A DNA stretch of 58,465 nt from a virus, in IMG/VR virus record IMGVR_UViG_3300030108_003227, positions 1 through 58,465 of that record. The stretch is one strand, 5' to 3'. Position 1 is the stretch's first letter; each line of letters begins with the position of its first letter. Positions 52,899 through 58,465 of this stretch are shown piece by piece. A program made the position numbers and the translations under genes. Below the pieces are notes generated by a model that saw nothing but the letters and a program-made list of their open reading frames with translations, did not search any database and was not told the origin of the DNA.

Positions 52899-52997
52899 GG
52901 TTGCTCTAGCCACAAATAGTTCTACAAGTTGCTCCCCCCTTGGGCTGTGTTCCAAACAATAGATTCGGTCTGGTTGCTCTAGCCATAAATAGTTCTA
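52899..52997 (+). repeat. two 26-bp direct repeats upstream of capsid gene
   Basis: GGTTGCTCTAGCCACAAATA plus GTTCTA at 52899-52924 recurs at 52972-52997 with one difference (CA to TA), 73 bp apart. They lie in the otherwise empty 327-bp interval between scaffold and capsid genes, downstream of the promoter candidate. They could be regulator sites or promoters. Confidence 0.75.
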
Positions 52998-53074
52998 AAT
53001 AAAAGGCCCGATCACCCACAACTTCTTTTGTTAATTGCCCCGCTCGTAGCGGAGGCACAACCTTTTATTGACTC

Positions 53075-54475
53075 ATGGCAATTCAAAACTTCAATCTTCA
53101 GGATGGCACGCAAGCCATCAATACGATCTTGGCCGAAGAAGCTAATCGCATCGGGCAGGATATTTATAAGCGGACTCTCCACACTTCCCCGTGGATTGAC
53201 CTTGTGAAACAGTCGGCCTTCCCAGACGGGATGGGTTATCAACTTACCACACTGGTTTACGACCGTGCTATCCCAACGTCTGACGCGAACGGGGCAGGGA
53301 ACGTAGCGGGTGTTACGTGGAGGAATCTTGGTGTTCTTAACAGTGGAGCTAACAGCTTCTCTACTTCGGACCTGAGCCAACCCCTTAAGGATGCCGCTGA
53401 TAGTACCCAAGGTGGCCGTGGCGGTGTAGCCGCAGACGGCTCGGTTTCTGATAACGATTCGCGTTCCTTCATCCAGTTCAGCAAACAGCTCAAGGAATAC
53501 TCTATCCAACGCGCTGTTGTGGAATCCCCACGCATCTCTCTTGAGGATCTTCGGTTCGCCGCACATCGTCAGGAGCAGCTCCGTGCTGTGATGGATCTGA
53601 TGACGGAGGCAACTCGTTACACTTGGGAGAACCGTTACCGTGATGAGTTTGACCGTCTCGCAGCCAATGTTGCATTCTGTCGGACTTCTTCCTCCACGGT
53701 ATCCTCCTACAAATCGGCTTCCACGACCTTTGAAGGCACTGCTACGGTGGACATCGACACTACTTCTGTCGATTACACCGATGACGGAGCTTCTAATGCA
53801 GGAACGGAGACCCCGAACGCGAATATCTCCAACGCTGTTCTGGACAAGATTTACTACCAGCTTATCCGCAAGGGTGCCGGAAGTAATGCTTATGGCCGTG
53901 AGAATGGTCGTCCAGTATTTGGCTTGGTGCTTTCGTCCGAGGCTTCCTACCAGTTGATGACTGAGGCAGGATTCCGCGACGATGTTCGTTACAACAACGC
54001 GAAGGTTTCCGACCTCATCGCACCGTTGGGCATCGAGAAGTCCTTCCGTGGTTTCTACCACTTGGTGGACGACCTCGCTCCTCGGTTTGAGTTGGATACG
54101 GATACTGATGGTGGTGGTTCGGACACTGCGGACGGAACCCTTAACGCGGTCCTTCCCTACACCACTTCTTCTGGTATCACCTCCCCGAATGCATCTTACG
54201 AGACCGCAACTTACGAAGCGGCCTACGTGATCCACCCCGAAGTTATGGAGTCGCAGATCCCTAACCCCTTCAGTGGAGTTAGCGGTATCAAGTTCGACCC
54301 CGTTAATTATCGCGGAAAGTTTGACTTCAAGAATATCTTGAACGAGGACACGAATCCAGATGGCCAAATCGGGTTCTTCCGTGGGGTTCTTGCTTCGGCC
54401 TCCAAGCCGATTAAGACCGACTTCGGTTACGTCATTCTGTTCGACCGGACCAGCACTACTCCTGCTGCGGTCTAG
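53075..54475 (+). CDS. major capsid protein (466 aa)
   Basis: ATG 53075 about 19 bases after a GGAGG, too far for a usual Shine-Dalgarno. N-terminus MAIQNFNLQDGTQ is followed by helices, then alternating strands (AAYVIHPEVMESQIPNP) and Gly/Asp-rich loops. Length, the scaffold upstream, a strong own leader and a hairpin downstream fit the major capsid protein, presumably HK97 fold. No direct motif exists for this family, so the call is by context and composition. It should be the most abundant protein. Confidence 0.8.
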   Translation: MAIQNFNLQDGTQAINTILAEEANRIGQDIYKRTLHTSPWIDLVKQSAFPDGMGYQLTTLVYDRAIPTSDANGAGNVAGVTWRNLGVLNSGANSFSTSDLSQPLKDAADSTQGGRGGVAADGSVSDNDSRSFIQFSKQLKEYSIQRAVVESPRISLEDLRFAAHRQEQLRAVMDLMTEATRYTWENRYRDEFDRLAANVAFCRTSSSTVSSYKSASTTFEGTATVDIDTTSVDYTDDGASNAGTETPNANISNAVLDKIYYQLIRKGAGSNAYGRENGRPVFGLVLSSEASYQLMTEAGFRDDVRYNNAKVSDLIAPLGIEKSFRGFYHLVDDLAPRFELDTDTDGGGSDTADGTLNAVLPYTTSSGITSPNASYETATYEAAYVIHPEVMESQIPNPFSGVSGIKFDPVNYRGKFDFKNILNEDTNPDGQIGFFRGVLASASKPIKTDFGYVILFDRTSTTPAAV

Positions 54476-54489
54476 GTTTCATAGCTAGT

Positions 54490-54520
54490 GCGGGGCGGTA
54501 GCTTAATACTGCCGCCCCGC
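54490..54520 (+). terminator. GC-rich hairpin after capsid gene
   Basis: GCGGGGCGGTAG pairs with CTGCCGCCCCGC (one G-T pair) around a 7-base loop, 14 bases after the capsid stop. No T-run follows, so it may be a partial terminator or an mRNA-stabilising element. Confidence 0.6.
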
Positions 54521-54539
54521 GCATAACCAACTACATATC

Positions 54540-54752
54540 ATGCCTACTCTTGGAGACGCCCCAACCCTTGCTGTTAATACAGCTCTCGCTAACGACGACT
54601 TGATTCAAATCTATGACGTTTCTGCTAACGAGCCACGGGTGATGACCGTTCAGCAATTCGTTAAACTTCTCGGAGCACTTCTTCCTACTTCTGAAGGAGC
54701 CACTGGAGAAATCTGGAACGACAGTGATGCTGTTAAAGTTTCTAGTCCTTAA
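54540..54752 (+). CDS. small putative structural protein (70 aa)
   Basis: A 70-residue protein, MPTLGDAPTLAV, then DDLIQIYDVSANEPRVM and a helix VQQFVKLLGAL. It resembles small proteins that decorate or join phage heads, but no family is recognised. It is followed by a good terminator. Confidence 0.5.
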   Translation: MPTLGDAPTLAVNTALANDDLIQIYDVSANEPRVMTVQQFVKLLGALLPTSEGATGEIWNDSDAVKVSSP

Positions 54753-54780
54753 TATTACCCACTCTCAACCCTAACCAGTT

Positions 54781-54824
54781 ATCCCGAACCCTGAATGACC
54801 CTTCGGGGTTCGGGATTTCTTTTA
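54781..54824 (+). terminator. intrinsic terminator after the 54.5-kb gene
   Basis: ATCCCGAACCC pairs with GGGTTCGGGAT over 11 bp with a 14-base loop containing its own CCCTTCGGGG mini-hairpin, followed by TTTCTTTT. It ends the capsid transcription unit just before the 264-residue gene. Confidence 0.75.
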
Positions 54825-54837
54825 ACCACTTATAATC

Positions 54838-55632
54838 ATGGCTACTTTTTCAAAAGCCGCAGCATCCATCCAATCACAGATAGCTGCTTTGCAAGCACAA
54901 CTACAGGAAGTCTTGGCCCAAGAAGGCTTGGCCCCCGCACCAGAACCAGAGGTTGACGCTGAAGCTGCCCTCGCTCGCGGGGATGCTGCCACAATGCAGG
55001 AAGCTGTTGAACAAAGACTTCTTTCAGAGCTTCCAGTAGAAGAACAAGCTGCAATCGAATACGACAAACCTTCTATTTCTCCGCGCAGACTTGCAGCGCA
55101 CCGAGAGCGCAAAAAACAAGGCTACCCCAAAAGCCGCGAAGAGTCGTATGACGATCCAGACCCGACAGGCGAGGAATACGATTCTGCTTTCGACGGCTCC
55201 GCTGATAGCGAGGGTCGCTCTACATACGCCCCTTCTGAGTTCCCTTTGGTGGGGGACACTGGAGAAGACGAACCTGCACCAGAAGAAGGTGCTGATATGT
55301 CAGCCCCTGATATGGATGGGATGCTTTCCTCAATAGTGGAAAGTTCCGCAACTGAGATGCCGGAACCTGAACCATTAGACACTGCCCCCTCTGCCTACTC
55401 CAATCCGGAATTTCCTGAAGCACCGGAACCCGCAGCAAAAGCTGTAGTTGTTCCAGCCGAAGAAGATGAAGTAGCACTTCGTCTTTTTAAGAACGCGCAT
55501 AATAGCTCCTTTGATCCCAAGTCCAGCATGGATAAGAAGAAAATGGCTAAACTTCGCAAACTTCTTGCTGACCAAGGCGGTTTGGGGGATATGACTGATA
55601 ACCAATTTGCACTTAAACTTTACCGCCAGTAA
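54838..55632 (+). CDS. acidic low-complexity virion protein (264 aa)
   Basis: Helical start (SIQSQIAALQAQLQEVLAQE), then a long acidic, proline-rich, probably disordered part (about 35-205), then a conserved-looking C-terminal helix region (LRLFKNAHNSSFDPKSSM). This layout suits a linker or a scaffold-like or packaged protein. Stop overlaps the next ATG by one base. Confidence 0.55.
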   Translation: MATFSKAAASIQSQIAALQAQLQEVLAQEGLAPAPEPEVDAEAALARGDAATMQEAVEQRLLSELPVEEQAAIEYDKPSISPRRLAAHRERKKQGYPKSREESYDDPDPTGEEYDSAFDGSADSEGRSTYAPSEFPLVGDTGEDEPAPEEGADMSAPDMDGMLSSIVESSATEMPEPEPLDTAPSAYSNPEFPEAPEPAAKAVVVPAEEDEVALRLFKNAHNSSFDPKSSMDKKKMAKLRKLLADQGGLGDMTDNQFALKLYRQ

Positions 55633-55970
55633 TGGATTACGAGGGCGAAAAAAACATGGTTCCGGTGGATGCCCCTGAGAACAAGGGGCTGAAACCGGAA
55701 GGGGGCAAGGTTGGAAGCGCCCATAAGATGGTCATGCACCAACTTAATAACCTGCACCAGAATGCCTGTGATCTACTTGAGCACCTGTCTGGGTGTTCAA
55801 CCCCCCACCTTGAAGAAGAGTGGGTTAAAAAAAAGATAACCCTCGCAACCGACTATCTCGATTCTGTTCGCGACTACGTTATGAGCGGTCACGGAGGGAA
55901 GATGAAACCCGATAAAGGCGATGGGTTTTTGGTCATGGTCGAGCAGCAGATGTCTAAGCCTAAGTATTGA
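55632..55970 (+). CDS. hypothetical structural protein (112 aa)
   Basis: MDYEGEKNMVPV, then HKMVMHQLNNLHQNACDLL and EEWVKKKITLATDYLDSV. The helical core and its histidines suggest a small head or neck protein; I recall similar sequences next to capsid genes of marine phages. A hairpin with the stop codon in its loop follows (GCCTAAG/CTTAGGC). Confidence 0.5.
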   Translation: MDYEGEKNMVPVDAPENKGLKPEGGKVGSAHKMVMHQLNNLHQNACDLLEHLSGCSTPHLEEEWVKKKITLATDYLDSVRDYVMSGHGGKMKPDKGDGFLVMVEQQMSKPKY

Positions 55971-55985
55971 GCTTAGGCATTTAAC
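55958..55985 (+). terminator. weak terminator at the 112-residue gene stop
   Basis: GCCTAAG (55958-55964) pairs with CTTAGGC (55972-55978), loop TATTGAG includes the TGA stop, followed by ATTTAACTTT. Short stem, weak T-run. Confidence 0.45.
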
Positions 55986-56001
55986 TTTGTAAACTACTGA
56001 T

Positions 56002-56412
56002 ATGGCAGCCTCCACGATAAGTTCTTCTGTTACTCTTGGTGTAGGCAACATATTCAAAACGGGGTCGTATTCAACAACTGGCCCCGATCCTTCAGATTAC
56101 ATATTTGGGACGGGACAAGTTGGTAGTGGTGCAAATTCTTATATTGGAGGCGACGCTACCTCACAGTCATCTATGGGCGACGTTGACGGAACATCTTGCG
56201 ATGTCCTGTTATTTTTACGCAATGACAACACATCTGGTGCGTATAATCTTTTAGTAGATTTAACAGCCGCAGCATCCGGCCAGAAGATAAAAATACCTAA
56301 CGGTCACTGTAATCTTTTGTCTGTGCAAACCTTAGCTAATGTTCGTTTAGAAGGAGACGGAGGCACTGTAAACTATACCTTCATGGCTGTTCAAGTCGGG
56401 GCTAATTCTTAA
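56002..56412 (+). CDS. putative decoration/structural protein, paralog A (136 aa)
   Basis: Beta-rich protein, Gly/Ser/Thr-rich. It contains DVDGTSCDVLLFLRNDNTSG at residues about 56-75. The following gene carries a matching stretch and a similar order of strands and ends in QVG, so the two are paralogs. An immunoglobulin-like or jelly-roll head or tail decoration protein is likely; this is inference. Confidence 0.6.
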   Translation: MAASTISSSVTLGVGNIFKTGSYSTTGPDPSDYIFGTGQVGSGANSYIGGDATSQSSMGDVDGTSCDVLLFLRNDNTSGAYNLLVDLTAAASGQKIKIPNGHCNLLSVQTLANVRLEGDGGTVNYTFMAVQVGANS

Positions 56413-56415
56413 AAT

Positions 56416-56820
56416 ATGGCAACAATCGCAGCGACAGTTTCTTTGTCTGTTGGGGATACATCCGTCAACGGAACAGTGTCCCTTACTGGCCCCGTCAATG
56501 CGGGGTCGGATCAGACAGACTTTATTACGGGAACCCAGACAGTAGATGCTGACGATAACGCTTATCTTGTTGTTGCGGGGTCACAGAATAAACTGGGGGG
56601 TGTTGACGGAACTTCTTGCAATGTTTTGGTTTTTTTACGCAACGACAATACTACTGGGGGCGACCTCAAAGTGAGTGTAGACAACGACGACAATTACTAT
56701 ATTTTTATAAAACCAGAACAAACCAACATAATTACTGTTACAGACGCACAAGATCTTCGGGTTGAGTCAAGCACGGGGAACGTAACTTTTACTTATTTGT
56801 TAGTTCAAGTAGGCACGTAA
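56416..56820 (+). CDS. putative decoration/structural protein, paralog B (134 aa)
   Basis: Starts 3 bases after paralog A's stop. GVDGTSCNVLVFLRNDNTTG matches the paralog's core at most positions; the C-terminus is TYLLVQVG. Divergence outside the core suggests an old duplication with separate roles or trimer partners. Confidence 0.6.
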   Translation: MATIAATVSLSVGDTSVNGTVSLTGPVNAGSDQTDFITGTQTVDADDNAYLVVAGSQNKLGGVDGTSCNVLVFLRNDNTTGGDLKVSVDNDDNYYIFIKPEQTNIITVTDAQDLRVESSTGNVTFTYLLVQVGT

Positions 56821-56846
56821 AGACAGTAATTTAACAACAACCAATC

Positions 56847-57125
56847 ATGGCAACATCAAACATTGACAAACAATCCTTCGGTCAGGCGGGGGCAACCATG
56901 CGTAGTGGGACTGAATCAATCGAAAAAGATATATGTGCAATCCTTATCATCGAGGATGCCGTCTTGGATTCTTCAGGCACTATTTGGGATGAACTTACCG
57001 ATACCAGTGTTGGGGGCAAAGCTCTAAAGGGCGGCGTTACCCTCCCTGCTGGAATTACTATATACGGTCAGTTTTCCAAGGTCACCCTAGATAGTGGAAC
57101 CGTCCTTTGTTACCACGCAGCCTAA
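56847..57125 (+). CDS. small structural protein (92 aa)
   Basis: Beta-structured product with SIEKDICAILIIEDAVLD and LPAGITIYGQFSKVTLDSG, a strand-turn pattern found in phage head fibre or stopper proteins. It ends at TAA 57123-57125, overlapping the next ATG by one base. Family not recognised. Confidence 0.55.
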   Translation: MATSNIDKQSFGQAGATMRSGTESIEKDICAILIIEDAVLDSSGTIWDELTDTSVGGKALKGGVTLPAGITIYGQFSKVTLDSGTVLCYHAA

Positions 57126-58090
57126 TGCGCTTAGGGCTATCACAGGGCTTGTCTACAAGCGGCTTTGTGCCTTCTGCTGCGGCAACGCCCATGCTGCTGG
57201 ACAGGGACGGGATGCCGACAGCTACTCTTGCGTATAGCCTAAGAAAGCTACGGGCAGATTACTCAAGCTATGCAGTCAGGGTCCGAAAAGGGACCGGAGG
57301 TTCTGCGGTCGAAGTAGATGTCTCTTTTGACGATGATAATAAGGTCAGCGCATCTTCTGCTATATCGGTTGCTTCAGGATCTTACAGCGGAACAATGACT
57401 TTGACCGCGTTCGCTGGTGGAGCTTCTGTTTATGTGACCACATGGTATGACCAAGTCGGGACGGCACAAAGTGCTTACCAAACATCTGCGAGTTTACAGC
57501 CTCCTCTGTTGGCAGACTTTACTGCGTTAGACTTCAGCGCAACCGAATACCTGCAAACAACCCATGTTCCCGCCGAAGGAGGAGACGGAACAGACGTTGG
57601 AGACTCAAACACATGGTTGACGGCATCTAAGTATATCGACACCGATAACGACAGGCATGAGATAATCTCCGCTCTGTATTATTATCCTGCGTATGGCCGC
57701 TCTCTGTATGTTGAGGGAGACACATACCGCTTTGATGTGGGTGGTGGTGGTGGCATTACCGATATTGATACTTTGAATAGCACGGTTTCTGCTAGCACCA
57801 GTAGCATTGATGTAAACATCGCTTCTTATATGCCCGCCGAGTCAGGCAATGAGATTCAAATGAAGGTGAATGGATCCGATAGGTCGCCAATGAGTTCTTC
57901 GCACAACGTAAACTCGTTTGGTTACGGTCACTTCCATATTGGATATTGCAACTACCCTTACTTTACAACCGACCAGTGGGACGGGCAAATTTATGAGGTA
58001 GTCTGTTGGGAGAACACCGCAGCCTTCGCCGCATCAAGCGCAACTGCCGGAACTGTTTGGAGCGATCTGGAAACCTACTACGGACTGTAA
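57125..58090 (+). CDS. tail fibre protein with arabinofuranosidase-like/lectin domain (321 aa)
   Basis: The frame opens at TTG 57107, but the ATG at 57125 overlaps the previous stop and begins MRLGLSQGLSTSGFVPS, a module repeated at 58342. Residues about 35-100 contain AYSLRKLRADYSSYAVRVRK and VTTWYDQVG, the pattern of the AbfB-type arabinofuranosidase/concanavalin-like domain common in phage tail fibres that bind glycans. The rest is a Gly-rich beta domain. Catalysis is not assured. Likely a receptor-binding protein. Confidence 0.7.
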   Translation: MRLGLSQGLSTSGFVPSAAATPMLLDRDGMPTATLAYSLRKLRADYSSYAVRVRKGTGGSAVEVDVSFDDDNKVSASSAISVASGSYSGTMTLTAFAGGASVYVTTWYDQVGTAQSAYQTSASLQPPLLADFTALDFSATEYLQTTHVPAEGGDGTDVGDSNTWLTASKYIDTDNDRHEIISALYYYPAYGRSLYVEGDTYRFDVGGGGGITDIDTLNSTVSASTSSIDVNIASYMPAESGNEIQMKVNGSDRSPMSSSHNVNSFGYGHFHIGYCNYPYFTTDQWDGQIYEVVCWENTAAFAASSATAGTVWSDLETYYGL

Positions 58091-58335
58091 TGGCCAAATA
58101 CTTACATTTTGAAACAAAGGCGGGGGCCGCAAACCGTAGCAAAGAACTGTGGGGCGGCGATGAAGACGCTGTTACCCAGCATCTCTATGGTTTTGTAGAA
58201 AGCAGAAAGACAACAGGAGGAAGTTTTCTAATCGTTCCAGATGACGGTGGAGAGCTGAATAGCGACGAAAAAAGTAATTTGCAAGACCACGCATCCTATC
58301 TTGAGTGGGTTGAACAATTCCTTGCCCCCGAATAG
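58090..58335 (+). CDS. small tail-associated protein (81 aa)
   Basis: ATG overlaps the fibre stop by one base (TAATG at 58088-58092). MAKYLHFETKAGAANRSKEL and QHLYGFVESRKT indicate a small alpha/beta protein. Coupled to the fibre gene, so probably a chaperone or cap protein. Unknown family. Confidence 0.55.
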   Translation: MAKYLHFETKAGAANRSKELWGGDEDAVTQHLYGFVESRKTTGGSFLIVPDDGGELNSDEKSNLQDHASYLEWVEQFLAPE

Positions 58336-58341
58336 TGAACC

Positions 58342-58465
58342 ATGCGCCTAGGACTATCACAGGGATTAGCCACAGGCGGCTTTGTGCCGTCTGAGAGTGC
58401 CATTTTGACCAAACTTGGCATCACGCCGGAACTTGCCGTCTCGATGGCCCGCAAACTTGTTGGGA
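58342..58465 (+). CDS. second MRLGLSQG-module ORF, cut by window end
   Basis: Starts six bases after the preceding stop with MRLGLSQGLATGGFVPSES, nearly the N-terminus of the fibre protein at 57125, then a helix TPELAVSMARKLVG, and runs off the end. Joined to position 1 of the window it stays in frame and stops at 71, giving 64 residues. It may be a truncated duplicate of the fibre gene. Confidence 0.55.
   Translation, partial: MRLGLSQGLATGGFVPSESAILTKLGITPELAVSMARKLVG

Overview
The window reads as a tailed bacteriophage (Caudoviricetes) genome, probably complete. It has large and small terminase, portal, scaffold and capsid genes, a lysis cassette and a replication module. No integrase, excisionase or lysogeny repressor was recognised. 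A family A DNA polymerase and a primase-helicase, no sheath, no recognisable tape-measure protein, and large internal-virion-like genes instead point to a podovirus-like lytic phage. No phage RNA polymerase was recognised, so transcription probably relies on the host. The host cannot be named. Start codons almost never have a Shine-Dalgarno sequence at normal spacing and are often preceded by A-rich leaders, as in Bacteroidota and some Verrucomicrobiota or cyanobacteria. Several small basic proteins resemble ones I remember from marine phages. The window ends fit a circular map: an ORF cut at the right end continues in frame at the left end.  Layout in four blocks of alternating strand. (1) Plus strand, 48448 to 58465 and on into 1 to 7157: portal, a DUF1599-like protein, scaffold, capsid, small structural proteins, tail-fibre-like proteins, further virion proteins, then lysis genes (two holin-like proteins, a nested spanin-like pair, amidase), a small zincin, a string of tiny lysine-rich proteins and a PD-(D/E)XK nuclease-like protein. 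(2) Minus strand, 15212 down to 7126: small terminase or HTH protein, RuvC-like resolvase, RecB/Cas4-like exonuclease, a possible ssDNA-binding protein, DNA polymerase and primase-helicase. (3) Plus strand, 15239 to 34590: large terminase, three repetitive or coiled-coil virion-protein candidates, and one 14-kb gene for a 4680-residue protein, probably an ejected polyvalent protein. (4) Minus strand, 46650 down to 34594: an accessory operon of about 22 genes, most of them small. It includes a MoxR-type AAA ATPase, a metallopeptidase/VWA (MIDAS) protein, a SNF2-like helicase and a possible cysteine peptidase.  The accessory operon is the most unusual part. In its upstream half most genes follow one cassette plan: an A/C-rich leader without Shine-Dalgarno, the ORF, then directly after the stop a conserved hairpin with loop ACCAAC in the RNA. 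There are twelve copies, with compensatory stem changes. A second hairpin family, some copies overlapping a TTGACG-17 bp-TAAAAG-like promoter, occurs in the downstream half. Between blocks 4 and 1 lies a control region (46.65-48.45 kb) with a nested palindrome, AT-rich DNA, GCACGCA repeats, a 73-bp hairpin and a bidirectional terminator.  Functional assignments rest on motifs read by eye and on gene order; no database search was run.
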